64,000 bases of DNA from Polyangiaceae bacterium (GTDB lineage Bacteria > Myxococcota_A > Polyangia > Polyangiales > Polyangiaceae): the NCBI GenBank assembly GCA_020633205.1, contig JACKEB010000016.1, positions 310,001 to 374,000 on the forward strand, given 5' to 3'. Below the pieces are notes generated by a model. It saw only the letters and a program-made list of their open reading frames with translations, was not told the DNA's origin and searched no databases. The stretch's first letter is position 1, and the number at the start of each line of letters is the position of its first letter. A program made the translations under genes and the position numbers. Of this stretch, positions 17,184 to 26,687 are shown piece after piece.

Positions 17184-17684
17184 GTGGCCGAGCCCGACCT
17201 CAGCGAACCCACGCCGACTGTGCGCCGGTACAAGGCGCTCTACTGGAGCGTGCGCGTCGCGCTTCTGGTGATCGGCTTTTCGCCGCTCTGGGTGTGGGCG
17301 ATCAGCGACATCCCAGCGCTCTCCTGGCTCGGCGCACCCTTCGACGCCTGGTTCAGCTACCAGTGCCATCGCGAGCCCGAACGCTCCTTCGAGATCCTCG
17401 GGCGTTTCCTCCCGGTATGTAATCGCTGCCTAGGGATCTACTTGGGTTTGGGGTTAGGCGCGTTGTTCATGCGCCCGCGCCTCAGCGTGTGGCCGCTCCG
17501 TCTATGGGTCGGCTTTGCGGCGGCCGCGATGATCCTCGACGTGTGGACCGAAGCCTTGGGCATGCGACCGCCGAGTAGCGCCATGCGGCTCGTGACCGGC
17601 ATCTTGCTCGCCTACCCCGTCGCCGTGGCGGTGGCGTGGACCGCGAAAGAAGCGGGACAGAGCGAAGACACACCCCCAGACTGA
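17184..17684 (+). CDS. DUF2085 family membrane protein
   Basis: 166 residues, GTG start 8 bases after the glycosylase gene, so probably co-transcribed. There are four hydrophobic segments. The family signature is 'YQCHREPERSFEILG' then 'PVCNRCLGIYLGLGLGALF', giving the conserved Cys-His and Cys-x2-Cys. DUF2085 proteins are small integral membrane proteins of unknown role. The paired cysteines could bind metal or act in redox chemistry, but that is a guess. Confidence 0.8.
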   Translation: MAEPDLSEPTPTVRRYKALYWSVRVALLVIGFSPLWVWAISDIPALSWLGAPFDAWFSYQCHREPERSFEILGRFLPVCNRCLGIYLGLGLGALFMRPRLSVWPLRLWVGFAAAAMILDVWTEALGMRPPSSAMRLVTGILLAYPVAVAVAWTAKEAGQSEDTPPD

Positions 17685-17733
17685 ATTGTCGCGCGGAAAT
17701 TGCTAGCCTTCCGCGCGACGGGCTCGCGGACGC

Positions 17734-18699
17734 TCAGTGGCTGTCTTGGGCGCTGAGCCAACGCTCGGCGTCCAGGGCTGCCATGCAGCCGGTGCCGGCG
17801 GCGGTGACGGCCTGACGGTAGGTCCAGTCAGCGACGTCGCCGGCGGCGAAGACGCCTTCCATGCTGGTGCGGGTCGAGCCGGGGGTGACCTTGAGGTAGC
17901 CGTTGTCGTGGACATCGAGCTTGCCCTTGAAAAGATCCGTGAGCGGGGTGTGACCAATGGCGACGAACATCGCCTTGGCAGGGACGTCGCTGAGCTCATC
18001 CGACTTCAGGTTCTTCACTCGCACGCCGCTCACCGCGTCCTCAGCAACGCCGAGCACCTCGGTCACGACGTGGCTGTAGAGGATCTTGATCTTGGGGTGG
18101 TTCACCACGCGATCCTGCATGGCCTTGGAAGCGCGGAAGTCATCGCGACGGTGGATGAGCGTCACGCTCTTGCAGAGGCCGGCGAGGTAGTGCGCCTCTT
18201 CCATCGCGGTGTCACCACCGCCCACGACGATCACGTCTTGCTCACGGAAGAGCGCGCCATCGCACACCGCACAGGCGCTGACGCCTTTGTTCTTGAGCTT
18301 GTCCTCGCTCTCGAGGCCGAGGTAGTTCGCGCGCGCGCCGGTGGAGATGATCAACGCCTTCGCGAGGTGGAGCTCACGCTCCTCACCGACGTAGACCTTG
18401 AATGGCCGCGCGGAAAGGTCGACCTCCGTGACGTCGTTGGTGATGAACTCGGTGCCCTGGCGCTCCGCTTGCTCGCGGAAGTCCGCCATCATCTTCTGGC
18501 CGCTCACTCCCTGGGGATACCCCGGGTAGTTCTCCACATCGGTCGTGAACATCAGCTGGCCACCCGGCATCAGGCCACCGGCGTTGAAGCCCTCGATACA
18601 CAGCGGCTTCAGGTTGGCGCGCGCGGCGTAGATGGCCGCGGTGAGTCCCGCGGGGCCGGAGCCGATGATGATGACGTTGTGAGTGGCTGCTTCGCTCAT
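17734..18699 (-). CDS. trxB: Thioredoxin reductase (NADPH)
   Basis: 321 residues, the standard length. The FAD-binding site is 'VIIIGSGPAGLTAAIYAARA'. The redox-active Cys143-x2-Cys146 is in 'SACAVCDGALF', the NADPH site is 'VIVVGGGDTAMEEAHYLAGL', and the C-terminal FAD motif is 'VFAAGDVADW'. It transfers electrons from NADPH to thioredoxin in the cytoplasm. Convergent with the upstream DUF2085 gene, it is not in an operon with a thioredoxin gene here. Confidence 0.93.
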   Translation of the reverse strand: MSEAATHNVIIIGSGPAGLTAAIYAARANLKPLCIEGFNAGGLMPGGQLMFTTDVENYPGYPQGVSGQKMMADFREQAERQGTEFITNDVTEVDLSARPFKVYVGEERELHLAKALIISTGARANYLGLESEDKLKNKGVSACAVCDGALFREQDVIVVGGGDTAMEEAHYLAGLCKSVTLIHRRDDFRASKAMQDRVVNHPKIKILYSHVVTEVLGVAEDAVSGVRVKNLKSDELSDVPAKAMFVAIGHTPLTDLFKGKLDVHDNGYLKVTPGSTRTSMEGVFAAGDVADWTYRQAVTAAGTGCMAALDAERWLSAQDSH

Positions 18700-18922
18700 G
18701 GGGTGGTCCTGTGACTAGCTGGGCGCGCACGGGGCGCGATGGGTCGCTCTGGCGGTTGGAGCCAGCTCGGGGGAATACGATTCGGCGCGGCTATGCCTCG
18801 CTGGCGCCGCCCCGGGTTGCTCCGAGGGATGGATGCTTAGTGCCAGCGGACGGGTGACGCAATCCGCTCCGGCCTCTAGGCGAAACGGCTTGAATGCGGC
18901 GGCTAGGTCGGAAAACGCCGCC

Positions 18923-18932
18923 CCTCACCCCC
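18923..18932 (-). repeat. GGGGGTGAGG motif, intergenic copy 3
   Basis: CCTCACCCCC on the plus strand, in the 283-base gap between trxB and the FadL-like gene. On the minus strand it follows the stop of the FadL-like gene and is preceded by TTTTTC. Confidence 0.4.
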
Positions 18933-18982
18933 GAAAAACGGAAGGGGACAGCCGTCTCCTCCCGCTCCATGAGCTAGGCCGT

Positions 18983-20644
18983 TCAGAACTTGGCGCCGAC
19001 GCCGGCCGAGATGATGTGGGCGGTGCCGCTGATCTTGCCGCCGTTGACTGCGTAGGGCGAGCGACTGCCAAGGCCCTGGTTGCCGCTGATGGCGGTGATG
19101 GATCCCTTACCCTTGTTGTCCATCTCCTGCAGGCTCACCAGCATGTAGCCGAGCTCGATGTCTACGGGGGCGATACGGAACTGACCGCCCCCAGACAAGC
19201 CGAAGCGCGCGCCGCCGACGGGCGAAGGATGCAAGTACTCGCTGTCCGCCGCGGCGGTCTGAAACCACATGCCGGCGCGGACAGCGAGCATATCGGGAAC
19301 CGCAACGAAGTCGCCGCCAAGGCGCACGCCGAAGGTGTCCTTCATGTTCAGCGCGATGTCTGAGTTCTCCGGTACGGCGCCAACCGAGGCGGTGCCGCTG
19401 TAGATCAGGACCGTATCCTTGGGGACCCGCACCTTGATCGCGTCGAAGTCGCTGTTCTTCGTGTACTCGAGATCGAGCTCGATATCGAAGACGTCTTGGC
19501 TCAAAGGATCGCGCTCTGCCGCTTCCGCGAGGTAACCAGGCGCCCCGTCTCGAGGTTGGCGAAACGCGACGCCAAGGCGCACCTGCAGCGGATTCGGGAT
19601 CTCCAGAGAAACCAGATCCTCTCCTGCGTCCTGACTCTTGGACGCGGTGCCACCATCCGGCGAGAGGCGGCCGTTGGCTCCCCAGTAGCCCGAGGTCGCC
19701 GTGATGTCGCCCTTGCCCTTGAAGGCATCCTGCCAGTGCAAAGCGAAACCGATGTCGATCTGATCGGTCGCTGAGTACAGCGCACCAAACACGAACCCCG
19801 GGATGAACAGGTCCGTGACGTCGACCTCCGCCTTCACATCGCCGGAGACGTTGTCGCGCGTATCATTCGCGCTCGGCTGAGCCATGGCGGCATTGGAGAG
19901 CTTCAGGTTGCCAAAGCCGGCGACAAAGCCGAGGCCGAGACGGATTTGATCGCTGACGGCGTAACCCACGCTCAGCGTCGGGTTGAGCAGCACGCCGTCG
20001 ACCTCGAGGATCATGTAGCGTTGAGGCGATGCGAACTGCACCGTCGTGTTGCCCGCCTTGGCATCCGAAACCTCGGGGAAGGTGATCTTGCCGAGGGACG
20101 ACGGAGGCAGGAACGCCAGACCGATCCCCAGGGAATCGCTAAGTCGCAGGTTGCCAGCGAGGTGCGGGATGGGGTTTGGCGTACCCGAGTTCTCGTTGCA
20201 GACCTCTTGGTAGGTCACGCCTGGCACGTTCGGCCGAGCCGGCTGGCCATCGGTGTCGAGCCGCGTGAAGCACTCCTTGTTGAACACCAGGTTGGTGCCC
20301 AAGAGCGCGCCGCTTTGCAGGCCGCTGAGGGCCGCCGGATTGTAGTAGGTCGCCAGGGAGTTGCTTGCCCGCGCCACCCAGGCGCCGCCGCGCGCCATCT
20401 GTTGTGTGCCATTGTCGGGCACTTCCAGCGCGCTGGTCGCGAAGGCAGAGCTCGCAACCAGACTAGCGCCGAGGGCGACTCCCAGCGTGGTCAGCCGACG
20501 TATGCCACGACGTCTACTTCCCCGAGGAAGCGACCGCCGCTCCTCTTCAGTGGCCCCACCGCCGAGAGCCTGAGCTCCAGCGGGAGAGCGACCGGACAGC
20601 CGGCTGGCGACGCGAATGGCGAGTGTCTCCTGTGGTCCCTGCAT
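18983..20644 (-). CDS. FadL/OmpP1/TodX-family outer-membrane transport protein
   Basis: 553 residues as annotated. The N-terminal 45 residues are basic and precede a signal peptide ('LGVALGASLVASSAFATSA'), so the true start may be downstream. The mature N-terminus 'MARGGAWVARASNSLATYYN' fits the FadL NPA hatch ('NPAAL'). Repeated amphipathic strands run to a C-terminal aromatic ending in 'GVGAKF'. FadL proteins import hydrophobic compounds such as long-chain fatty acids across the outer membrane. It is the last gene of a minus-strand run, starting 25 bases after the sensor gene. The substrate is unknown. Confidence 0.85.
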   Translation of the reverse strand: MQGPQETLAIRVASRLSGRSPAGAQALGGGATEEERRSLPRGSRRRGIRRLTTLGVALGASLVASSAFATSALEVPDNGTQQMARGGAWVARASNSLATYYNPAALSGLQSGALLGTNLVFNKECFTRLDTDGQPARPNVPGVTYQEVCNENSGTPNPIPHLAGNLRLSDSLGIGLAFLPPSSLGKITFPEVSDAKAGNTTVQFASPQRYMILEVDGVLLNPTLSVGYAVSDQIRLGLGFVAGFGNLKLSNAAMAQPSANDTRDNVSGDVKAEVDVTDLFIPGFVFGALYSATDQIDIGFALHWQDAFKGKGDITATSGYWGANGRLSPDGGTASKSQDAGEDLVSLEIPNPLQVRLGVAFRQPRDGAPGYLAEAAERDPLSQDVFDIELDLEYTKNSDFDAIKVRVPKDTVLIYSGTASVGAVPENSDIALNMKDTFGVRLGGDFVAVPDMLAVRAGMWFQTAAADSEYLHPSPVGGARFGLSGGGQFRIAPVDIELGYMLVSLQEMDNKGKGSITAISGNQGLGSRSPYAVNGGKISGTAHIISAGVGAKF

Positions 20645-20669
20645 CTGTTCCCCTGCTTCGAACCCGGCC

Positions 20670-22379
20670 TTAGTCCTTGATCGGACTTGCCTTGAGGGCG
20701 GCCTTGCCGTCCTTCACGTAGACGCTGAACTTGACCCGGCTGCACTGGTGGCGGCTCATCAAGGCCTCCCGGGTCTTCTTCAGGGTCTGCTCGAACTTCT
20801 CGTAAGTGAAGCCCTCCGTCTTTTCGCCGCATTGCTGCTTGGTGGCAACGAAGTCTTCATACACCTGACGCCATTCCTCGGCCTCGGAGGGCTCGCCCCC
20901 GGCTTCGGCGGACGCAGCGGCCTCAGCCGCGGGCGCGGCGTTGGGCGCTGACGCACCGGGTCGACCTGGGGGCTTCGGGAGCGGACGCTTCGGCGGGCTC
21001 GGCGCAGCGCCAGGGGAAGATGCAGCAACTGGGGAGGACACCACGGGGGAAGGCGCAGAGCCTTGAGTCTCCGCCATGGGCGCCTTGGGCTTCGGCTTCG
21101 GCCGCGAGGGCTCAGGCGCGGCGCCCGGGCTCGAGGGCTCGGGCGTCGCATTTGAATCCCCGGGGAAACTAAACGCGCTCATCACCGGTTGGTCCGGGAT
21201 GTCGCCGAGCACTCTGCCGAGGTCCGCTGCGCGTCTGGGAGAGCCGCCGCCCTTGGCCACGACCTGGTCAATGCCGTCGTTCACATCCGAGGCGATCTTA
21301 CGGAAGATGCCGCGGAACTTCGACGGAGTGAGCTGATCGATCTCACCCTTCGCGAGCTTGATGCACTCGTTCTTGAAGGTGTTGATAGGCCGCGTGTGCT
21401 CGAGGAACGAGAAAATCAGGCCCAGGAACGCCGCAATGGCGACCGCACCTGCCACCAGCCCAACATTGGCCTGCGCCTTGTCCTTGTCGTCCGCCTGCTT
21501 GAAGAAGGCCAACGGGGAATCGACTTGTGCGGGAAGACGACCCACGACGTAGCCTGCGCCGAGCTGCCCAGCCTCACCGGGTAGCTGCGAGTAGACGACG
21601 CGAACGTTTCCGCCCAGGGTGCGCGCCGGGCTACGCCCCACGGAAACGTAGTTCTCATCGAGCAGCGCCTCGCTGAGGTCGCTGTTGATTTGATCGAGCT
21701 GGCTCTTGTCGAAGCCTTCGGGGGCTGCGGAGACGGTGCTCGCGCCGTCCATGTAGAAAGCCACGGCCGCGCCAGTACGCTGAGAGAGCGTGCGCGCAAA
21801 CTTCTGGTCGATGACGCGCGCGCCGATCACCGCACCTGCAGGCATTGACCCAAGGTCGAACTCGACGGGTCGCGCAACCACACGGTAGAGCCGGTCGAGC
21901 TGGAGGGTGTCGTCCCGAATGTAGCCGTGGAGTGCGTCAGCCACTACGGGGTAGCCGCCGAGCTCAAAGTCTTCCATACCGCTCGCCTGCTCATAGCCCA
22001 GGTGGGCCACGACGCGACCGTTTTGGTCCACCGCGAACACCGCGTCGAAGGCGTCTTCCTCGGGGATACGTGAGTTGACCTTCTTCAGCGCGTCGAGGAG
22101 CTTGTCCCGCACGTCGCTCGGGATCTTGCCCTCCGCCGCGGAGGCCTTGGAGAGCTGCTTGGCGATGTCCTGGTTGAGGGCGAACTTGATCAGCTGGGCC
22201 GAGCGCTCGCGCGCGTCGTTCTTCAAGTACCAGCTGACGACCTGCGAGTCGGAACTCAGGCCCTCATCCATCGCGCGCAGACCCGCGCGGTTGTACATGC
22301 TGGTCGCCAGCAGCAAGACGAAGATGCTCGCACCGAGCACCAACGCCAGCACCACGTACCAAAAGCGTGAGGCGAGCAT
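20670..22379 (-). CDS. Cache-type membrane sensor protein, MXAN_5187-like
   Basis: 569 residues. A first transmembrane helix ('VVLALVLGASIFVLLLATS'), an extracytoplasmic Cache-like domain (residues ~30-285, 'AVDQNGRVVAHLGYEQASG'), a second helix ('LVAGAVAIAAFLGLIFSFL') and a HAMP-like helix region are visible. A long Pro/Ala-rich linker follows (~400-490), then a compact C-terminal domain ('EEWRQVYEDFVATKQQCGEK') that I match from memory to the myxobacterial MXAN_5187 C-terminal family. No kinase or methyl-accepting domain is present. The ATG follows the previous stop with no gap (TAG-ATG). It probably senses a small ligand. Confidence 0.7.
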   Translation of the reverse strand: MLASRFWYVVLALVLGASIFVLLLATSMYNRAGLRAMDEGLSSDSQVVSWYLKNDARERSAQLIKFALNQDIAKQLSKASAAEGKIPSDVRDKLLDALKKVNSRIPEEDAFDAVFAVDQNGRVVAHLGYEQASGMEDFELGGYPVVADALHGYIRDDTLQLDRLYRVVARPVEFDLGSMPAGAVIGARVIDQKFARTLSQRTGAAVAFYMDGASTVSAAPEGFDKSQLDQINSDLSEALLDENYVSVGRSPARTLGGNVRVVYSQLPGEAGQLGAGYVVGRLPAQVDSPLAFFKQADDKDKAQANVGLVAGAVAIAAFLGLIFSFLEHTRPINTFKNECIKLAKGEIDQLTPSKFRGIFRKIASDVNDGIDQVVAKGGGSPRRAADLGRVLGDIPDQPVMSAFSFPGDSNATPEPSSPGAAPEPSRPKPKPKAPMAETQGSAPSPVVSSPVAASSPGAAPSPPKRPLPKPPGRPGASAPNAAPAAEAAASAEAGGEPSEAEEWRQVYEDFVATKQQCGEKTEGFTYEKFEQTLKKTREALMSRHQCSRVKFSVYVKDGKAALKASPIKD

Positions 22380-23180
22380 CTACTTCTTGTCCTTGTCCTT
22401 TGCCTTCTCGTCGTCGTCGTCCTTCGCCTTTTCCTTCTTCGGATCGGGCGCGACCTTGATCTCATCCTTGATGGTCAAGTCACGCGAGACGCTGACGGGA
22501 GTCGCTGGGCCGACCTTCTTGCCGGCGAAGAATGCCTGGATGTCGTAGTCGCCGGCCTCTTTGGCATCGAGCAAGAACTCACCCTTGAGGTTGGGATACG
22601 CGATCGCCGCGACGTTGCTCTCGGCGACGATCCACATGCGGAGCGACGGAGCGCGCTTGTCGCGGATCTCGTAGCTGCCGGCCTTCGGCACCGTCCAGTC
22701 GCGGGTCCCACCGCGCACCGTGTTCGCCGGGTTGAACGTCGGGATCCCGACACCATAGAGCTGGTGGACGAACGGGTCCGTGTTCTGGAACGTGAACTGA
22801 GTTCCCGGAGGAACCACGATGGTCACCGGGGTGGTTCGCCCGCCACCGACGCGGATCAGGATCGGCTTCGGCGGCTTCTGTACGGACTTTGCGATGAGAG
22901 CGACGCACAGCTCTTTGGGGATGTGGGGGAAGAGCTTGCGGAACTTCGCGGGCACGGTGGGGACCGGCTCACGGAAGGAATAGCCGCGATTCTTGGGCTC
23001 TTTCGCCTCGGCCCAAACCGGGTTCTCCAACTCCATGAAGTTGGTGACCTTGCCCTTTACCTTCGCCGCCTCGACCCCTGGAGCGAGGAACGCGAGACCC
23101 GCCAAGACCATCGCTGGTAAGCCGAGTCGTCCACCCAATCGCCTCCAGTGGAGGCGCGCTGTGATCCCGTCAGTCCCCAT
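22380..23180 (-). CDS. Secreted cupredoxin-like protein
   Basis: 266 residues from the ATG at 23180. An upstream extension to 23318 adds a non-signal basic peptide and was rejected. A signal peptide ends about 'PGVEAAKVKG'. The central domain has a cupredoxin-like beta pattern: 'TPVTIVVPPGTQFTFQNTDP', then 'VHQLYGVGIP' and 'GSYEIRDKR'. A full Cys-His-Met copper set is not evident. The tail is very rich in Lys/Asp (residues 245-266). It is the first gene of the run that continues with the Cache sensor and the FadL-like porin, so the three may share one envelope function. Confidence 0.7.
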   Translation of the reverse strand: MGTDGITARLHWRRLGGRLGLPAMVLAGLAFLAPGVEAAKVKGKVTNFMELENPVWAEAKEPKNRGYSFREPVPTVPAKFRKLFPHIPKELCVALIAKSVQKPPKPILIRVGGGRTTPVTIVVPPGTQFTFQNTDPFVHQLYGVGIPTFNPANTVRGGTRDWTVPKAGSYEIRDKRAPSLRMWIVAESNVAAIAYPNLKGEFLLDAKEAGDYDIQAFFAGKKVGPATPVSVSRDLTIKDEIKVAPDPKKEKAKDDDDEKAKDKDKK

Positions 23181-23890
23181 ATCGCGCTGACCGTAGCCGA
23201 CCGAGCCGCGCGACGGAAGCCTTGGAAGATTCTCACGTTTCCGTACACGACTCGCCGTGACAGGATGTTTCCACGCTGGCTTGGGCCAGCCTCCGTGGGC
23301 TATCGGGCGACGCTGCAACCTGTCGCTGACAGTGGATCCGCGAGGTGTCGCTACGCGTCTTCGGAAAGGGGAGACAGCCCCCCAAAGGCGAACGGGCCGG
23401 CATAGCCAGCCCGTTCAGGGAAGCCCGTACCGCAAAGTTCGCTGGTATTGCAGGACGAATGAACCCCTAGCTTAGCTAGGTGGGCGACTCCTCACATCGA
23501 TCTGGCTTCCCAGTGAGTTGGTCTGGGCCTAGCGCTCCTGATGTGTTCGGTCTCCCGGGTTCAACGCATTGTAAGGGATTCAATTGTCTGCACCTGGCGA
23601 ACCCCGCAGAGGGGCCATGGACGAATGTATTTGTCCCGGACGAGCTACGTCAACGGGGTCAGATCAAGCTTCTTCGAATTCCCCAAGTGGCTGGATTCAG
23701 CCGGCTTGATAGAGCGCGTCGAATTCCCTTGCGCCAGGTCGACTGACCCAGGTGGTCACGACCGGCTCGATCTCGCCGCTAGGGTAGCGCTTTGCAACAG
23801 CGCTGAGGGACGCCCGGGGCCCGCCCAGCGACGCCCGAGCTTTGCCAAAAACTTTTCCCAGCTCGGGTCTCTCTGGCACTGGGGTTATGT
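23181..23890. other. 710-base non-coding gap with a strong hairpin
   Basis: No gene can be supported, although short frames with poor codon use are open. The 23460-23720 part is lower in GC than its surroundings and contains several GAATTC-like words. The strongest structure is the hairpin at 23390-23416, listed separately. Divergent promoters for the cupredoxin-like gene (minus) and the PglZ-like gene (plus) must lie here. Confidence 0.45.
23390..23416. repeat. 27-base near-perfect hairpin
   Basis: GAACGGGCCGGC (23390-23401 region) and GCCAGCCCGTTC (ending 23416) are 12-base arms with one G-T mismatch around a 3-base loop. No T-tract follows on either strand. It may be a terminator for an unseen RNA, an RNA structure or a repeat element. 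Confidence 0.5.
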
Positions 23891-26584
23891 ATGTCGATGC
23901 ATAGCGAGTGGGAACGCGGTGCTGCTTTCAGCCGGGATGCGGTGCTTGGCCCCGCGGGTGATGCCCTGAAGCTGACGGGGGCAACGCCGCTGCCCTCGCT
24001 AGGGACAAGTGTAGTTTCCGCGCTGAGTTGGCCCGTCACCGCCGAGGCGCGGCTGGTCACCCGCAAAGAACGGTCCGAGCTGCGCGCCCGCGCGGAAAAG
24101 GCGGGCCTGTTGTGGGTCAGCGTCCCGGCGCCCAGCGCGCAGCAGCGGGGACAACTCGCGCTGGTAGTCGATGCCGCGATCGAGGAGCAGCTAGCCGGAA
24201 GGGCCGCCGGCCCCGCTGGCTTTGGAGCAGCAACGAACCTCGAGGCAACGTTGAGCGATCAGCTCTACCGCGCGCGCAGCGTTGGCGCGACGGGCCTCGT
24301 GTTGATGTTCGACACCCTCGCGCGCCTGACGAACCTGGCTGGGGCGCTGGACGCTGAAGACAGCGCGGTGCTTCGCTGGTGGCTGCGAGCGGCCACCGAG
24401 AAGCGGGTGCGACTGTTGTTCGATGTGCGCGATCGCTACCTCGGGATCTACACGCGCCCCGTCGCGCTCGAGACGCTCCTCGTGGACAGTCCCGTGGGGA
24501 TTCAGCTCGAGGCAGACACCGAGGAGGAGAGCGAGCAGCTCTCGGACTGGTTGGACGACGACGGCCAGTACTCCCCCGCCGACCTCGCGAGGGCACTGCA
24601 CGATGCGAGCCCGCCGCCTCCGCCCAGCCGTCTCAGCGCACCTCCCCCGCCTCCCCCGCGGGCGGGCGTCGCTCCTGCCGCACTAGCGGAAGAAACCAGC
24701 GCGCTGGAAGCTGACGTCGAGTCAACCGAATCAGAGCTCGAAGAGCCGTCGCCCCAGCTGGAACTCGGACTAGATGCTTCCCCCGCGGAAGCGCAAGCTG
24801 CCGCGCCTGAAGGCGAACCCGAGACGCGGCTCGAGCCGTCCGAAGCTGCCCTCGGCTTGGCGGAAGCCGCAGCAAGTCAGCCGGAGCCTCCGGCCGCAGA
24901 CGCAGCGCACGCGAGCGACGAGGTGGATCCCAGCGACGAGATCGCTGCAAACGCCGGCGACCAAGTCAGCAGCGAACTGCCGCCTGCAGCGCACGACGTC
25001 GCGGCGCCCATCGCCGCACTGGCCGAGGTACCCCAAGATTCCCCTGCGGAAATTGAAGGCGGCGCACGCCAACTGGCTTTCCGCTCCGTGCTAGCAGCCC
25101 TGGAAGCCATCGAGCACGAAGAGCTGGACGAGTCTCCCATGCTGCCCGAGAGCGACTGGCAAGCCGCCGACGAGGCAACGGCTGAGGCCGCAGCTCAAGC
25201 CGACGCGGAAGACGTCGCGTTTGGGGGGGAGAGCGAGCCGGACGAGGCGCCTGCACCCATCGCAGTGCCCGAGCCCTCACCGTTGAGCGACGGGTTCACC
25301 GCCATGCTCACCCAAGAGGAGAGCCCGCTGCCGACGCGTGCGATCCACTACGATTCCAGCGCGCCGAGCGCGTCTTTCGAGGCGAGCGACTATCACCAGG
25401 ACGCGATGGACCGCAGCTCTCGGGCTCCCGAGGTCGCCCCCATCGACCCGCCCTTCAGCTCCGACGAGGAAGCACCGCTGGTGAGCGCGGATGCTGAGGT
25501 CGAAAGCGACCTAGCCACGGACATCGTGAACGAGGAGGCGGAGTCGCAGCACACCGTGGTCGAAGCCCCCGTCGCCGCGGTCGAGGGTGAGCGCCTCGCC
25601 CTCGTACCCAGCGAGAGCGAAGCGGTCGCCGCACCCAGCCTCGAGGTGCTCGAGGGTGACCTCGACACCTCAGCCCCGCTACCCGAAGCCGAGGCGGCCG
25701 CGCTCGAGCCGGAGCCCGCCGAGAGCAGCGAGTGTGAGTTCGACCCCGTCCCTGACGCGACCTGGCAAGCGTGGGTGCGCGACCTGGAAGCGGCGCGGGG
25801 CCCGAAGCCTCTCGCCGTGGTCGAGCGGCTCTTCACCTCGGCATACATGCCGTTGGTCGAAACTCGCCTCGGGCAACCCCTGAATGCCCAGGCAGACGCC
25901 GCCATCGAGAGTTGGGGGACGGCCTTCGCGAAGAGCTACTCCGAAGCCTTTGATGCCCTGCGGATCCGCGGCAAGCGGCCGACCATGGTGCTCGACGTGC
26001 CTGACATCGCGCTGCGCCATGGTCGCATGCACGGCGCTCGGCAAGCGCAGCTGCTGTTGGTCGATGGGCTGCGCTTCGACCTCGGTCAGATGGTGCACGA
26101 ACACCTCAAGGAGCTTGCTGGACGAGACGCAGCATGCGTTGAGCGCCTGCTGCTCTGGTCCGCGCTGCCCGCGAACACTGCAACCCAACTCGAGCTCCTG
26201 GGGCGCGGTCCCCAGGGCCTACGCGAACCCGTAGCGAGCGAACGAGATGCACCGGTGGCAAGGGGCCGCGCGGCGTCGACCCTACGACGGGTACGCGCTG
26301 GACACCGCGACGTGATGAAGCTCGACCTCGTGGAGTCTCGCATCACAGAACCGGGCGCCGCGCGCCCAGGCGCGCTCTGGAGCCTCGCGGCGGAGGTGGC
26401 AGAGGTACTCTGGGCTCACATGGCTGGCTTGCCGCCCCGCACATTGGTCATGATCTTCGGCGACCATGGCTTCCGCGTGGATCCAAAGAACGGCCGCGTC
26501 AGTCACAGTCCGGGACAAGGCCTCGCAAGCCCCGAAGAAGTGATGGTGCCGGCCTTTGCCTGGCTGACCGGCAGCGTGCACTGA
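23891..26584 (+). CDS. Large acidic protein with C-terminal PglZ-like (alkaline phosphatase superfamily) domain
   Basis: 897 residues. The first 240 residues form an alpha/beta domain I do not recognise ('ATGLVLMFDTLARLTNLAGA', then 'KRVRLLFDVRDRYLGIYTRP'). Residues ~240-620 are low complexity, rich in Glu, Ala and Pro. The last ~270 residues look like a PglZ/phosphatase-superfamily domain: 'LLLVDGLRFDLGQM' with metal-site Asp725, 'WSALPANTATQLELLG' and 'LVMIFGDHGFR' with Asp858-His859-Gly860. PglZ domains occur in BREX defence and in PorX-type signalling, where they hydrolyse phosphodiester or phosphate bonds. No BREX genes are nearby. A strong terminator follows. Confidence 0.6.
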   Translation: MSMHSEWERGAAFSRDAVLGPAGDALKLTGATPLPSLGTSVVSALSWPVTAEARLVTRKERSELRARAEKAGLLWVSVPAPSAQQRGQLALVVDAAIEEQLAGRAAGPAGFGAATNLEATLSDQLYRARSVGATGLVLMFDTLARLTNLAGALDAEDSAVLRWWLRAATEKRVRLLFDVRDRYLGIYTRPVALETLLVDSPVGIQLEADTEEESEQLSDWLDDDGQYSPADLARALHDASPPPPPSRLSAPPPPPPRAGVAPAALAEETSALEADVESTESELEEPSPQLELGLDASPAEAQAAAPEGEPETRLEPSEAALGLAEAAASQPEPPAADAAHASDEVDPSDEIAANAGDQVSSELPPAAHDVAAPIAALAEVPQDSPAEIEGGARQLAFRSVLAALEAIEHEELDESPMLPESDWQAADEATAEAAAQADAEDVAFGGESEPDEAPAPIAVPEPSPLSDGFTAMLTQEESPLPTRAIHYDSSAPSASFEASDYHQDAMDRSSRAPEVAPIDPPFSSDEEAPLVSADAEVESDLATDIVNEEAESQHTVVEAPVAAVEGERLALVPSESEAVAAPSLEVLEGDLDTSAPLPEAEAAALEPEPAESSECEFDPVPDATWQAWVRDLEAARGPKPLAVVERLFTSAYMPLVETRLGQPLNAQADAAIESWGTAFAKSYSEAFDALRIRGKRPTMVLDVPDIALRHGRMHGARQAQLLLVDGLRFDLGQMVHEHLKELAGRDAACVERLLLWSALPANTATQLELLGRGPQGLREPVASERDAPVARGRAASTLRRVRAGHRDVMKLDLVESRITEPGAARPGALWSLAAEVAEVLWAHMAGLPPRTLVMIFGDHGFRVDPKNGRVSHSPGQGLASPEEVMVPAFAWLTGSVH

Positions 26585-26606
26585 GCTCTGACACCCGAAG
26601 CACCTC

Positions 26607-26633
26607 GAGGGGCGCCGAGCATCGGCGCCCCTC
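26607..26633 (+). terminator. Hairpin terminator after the PglZ-like gene
   Basis: The perfect 12-base arms GAGGGGCGCCGA (26607-26618) and TCGGCGCCCCTC (26622-26633) surround a GCA loop, followed by TTGTCATTTG. Because the tandem-HTH gene converges from the right, it could serve both strands. Confidence 0.8.
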
Positions 26634-26687
26634 TTGTCATTTGACCACACCCAAGCTGCGACAACACCCCCGGCATGGTCGCGCGGA

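Noticed and set aside
23541..23969. 142-codon plus-strand frame in the gap before the PglZ-like gene
   Set aside because: It overlaps the start of the PglZ-like gene out of frame, has no ribosome site, and codon use is unlike real genes here.
23891..26584. BREX phage-defence locus
   Set aside because: Only a PglZ-like domain is present. No BrxC, PglX, BrxA/B or BrxL neighbours are seen, so a BREX claim is not supported.
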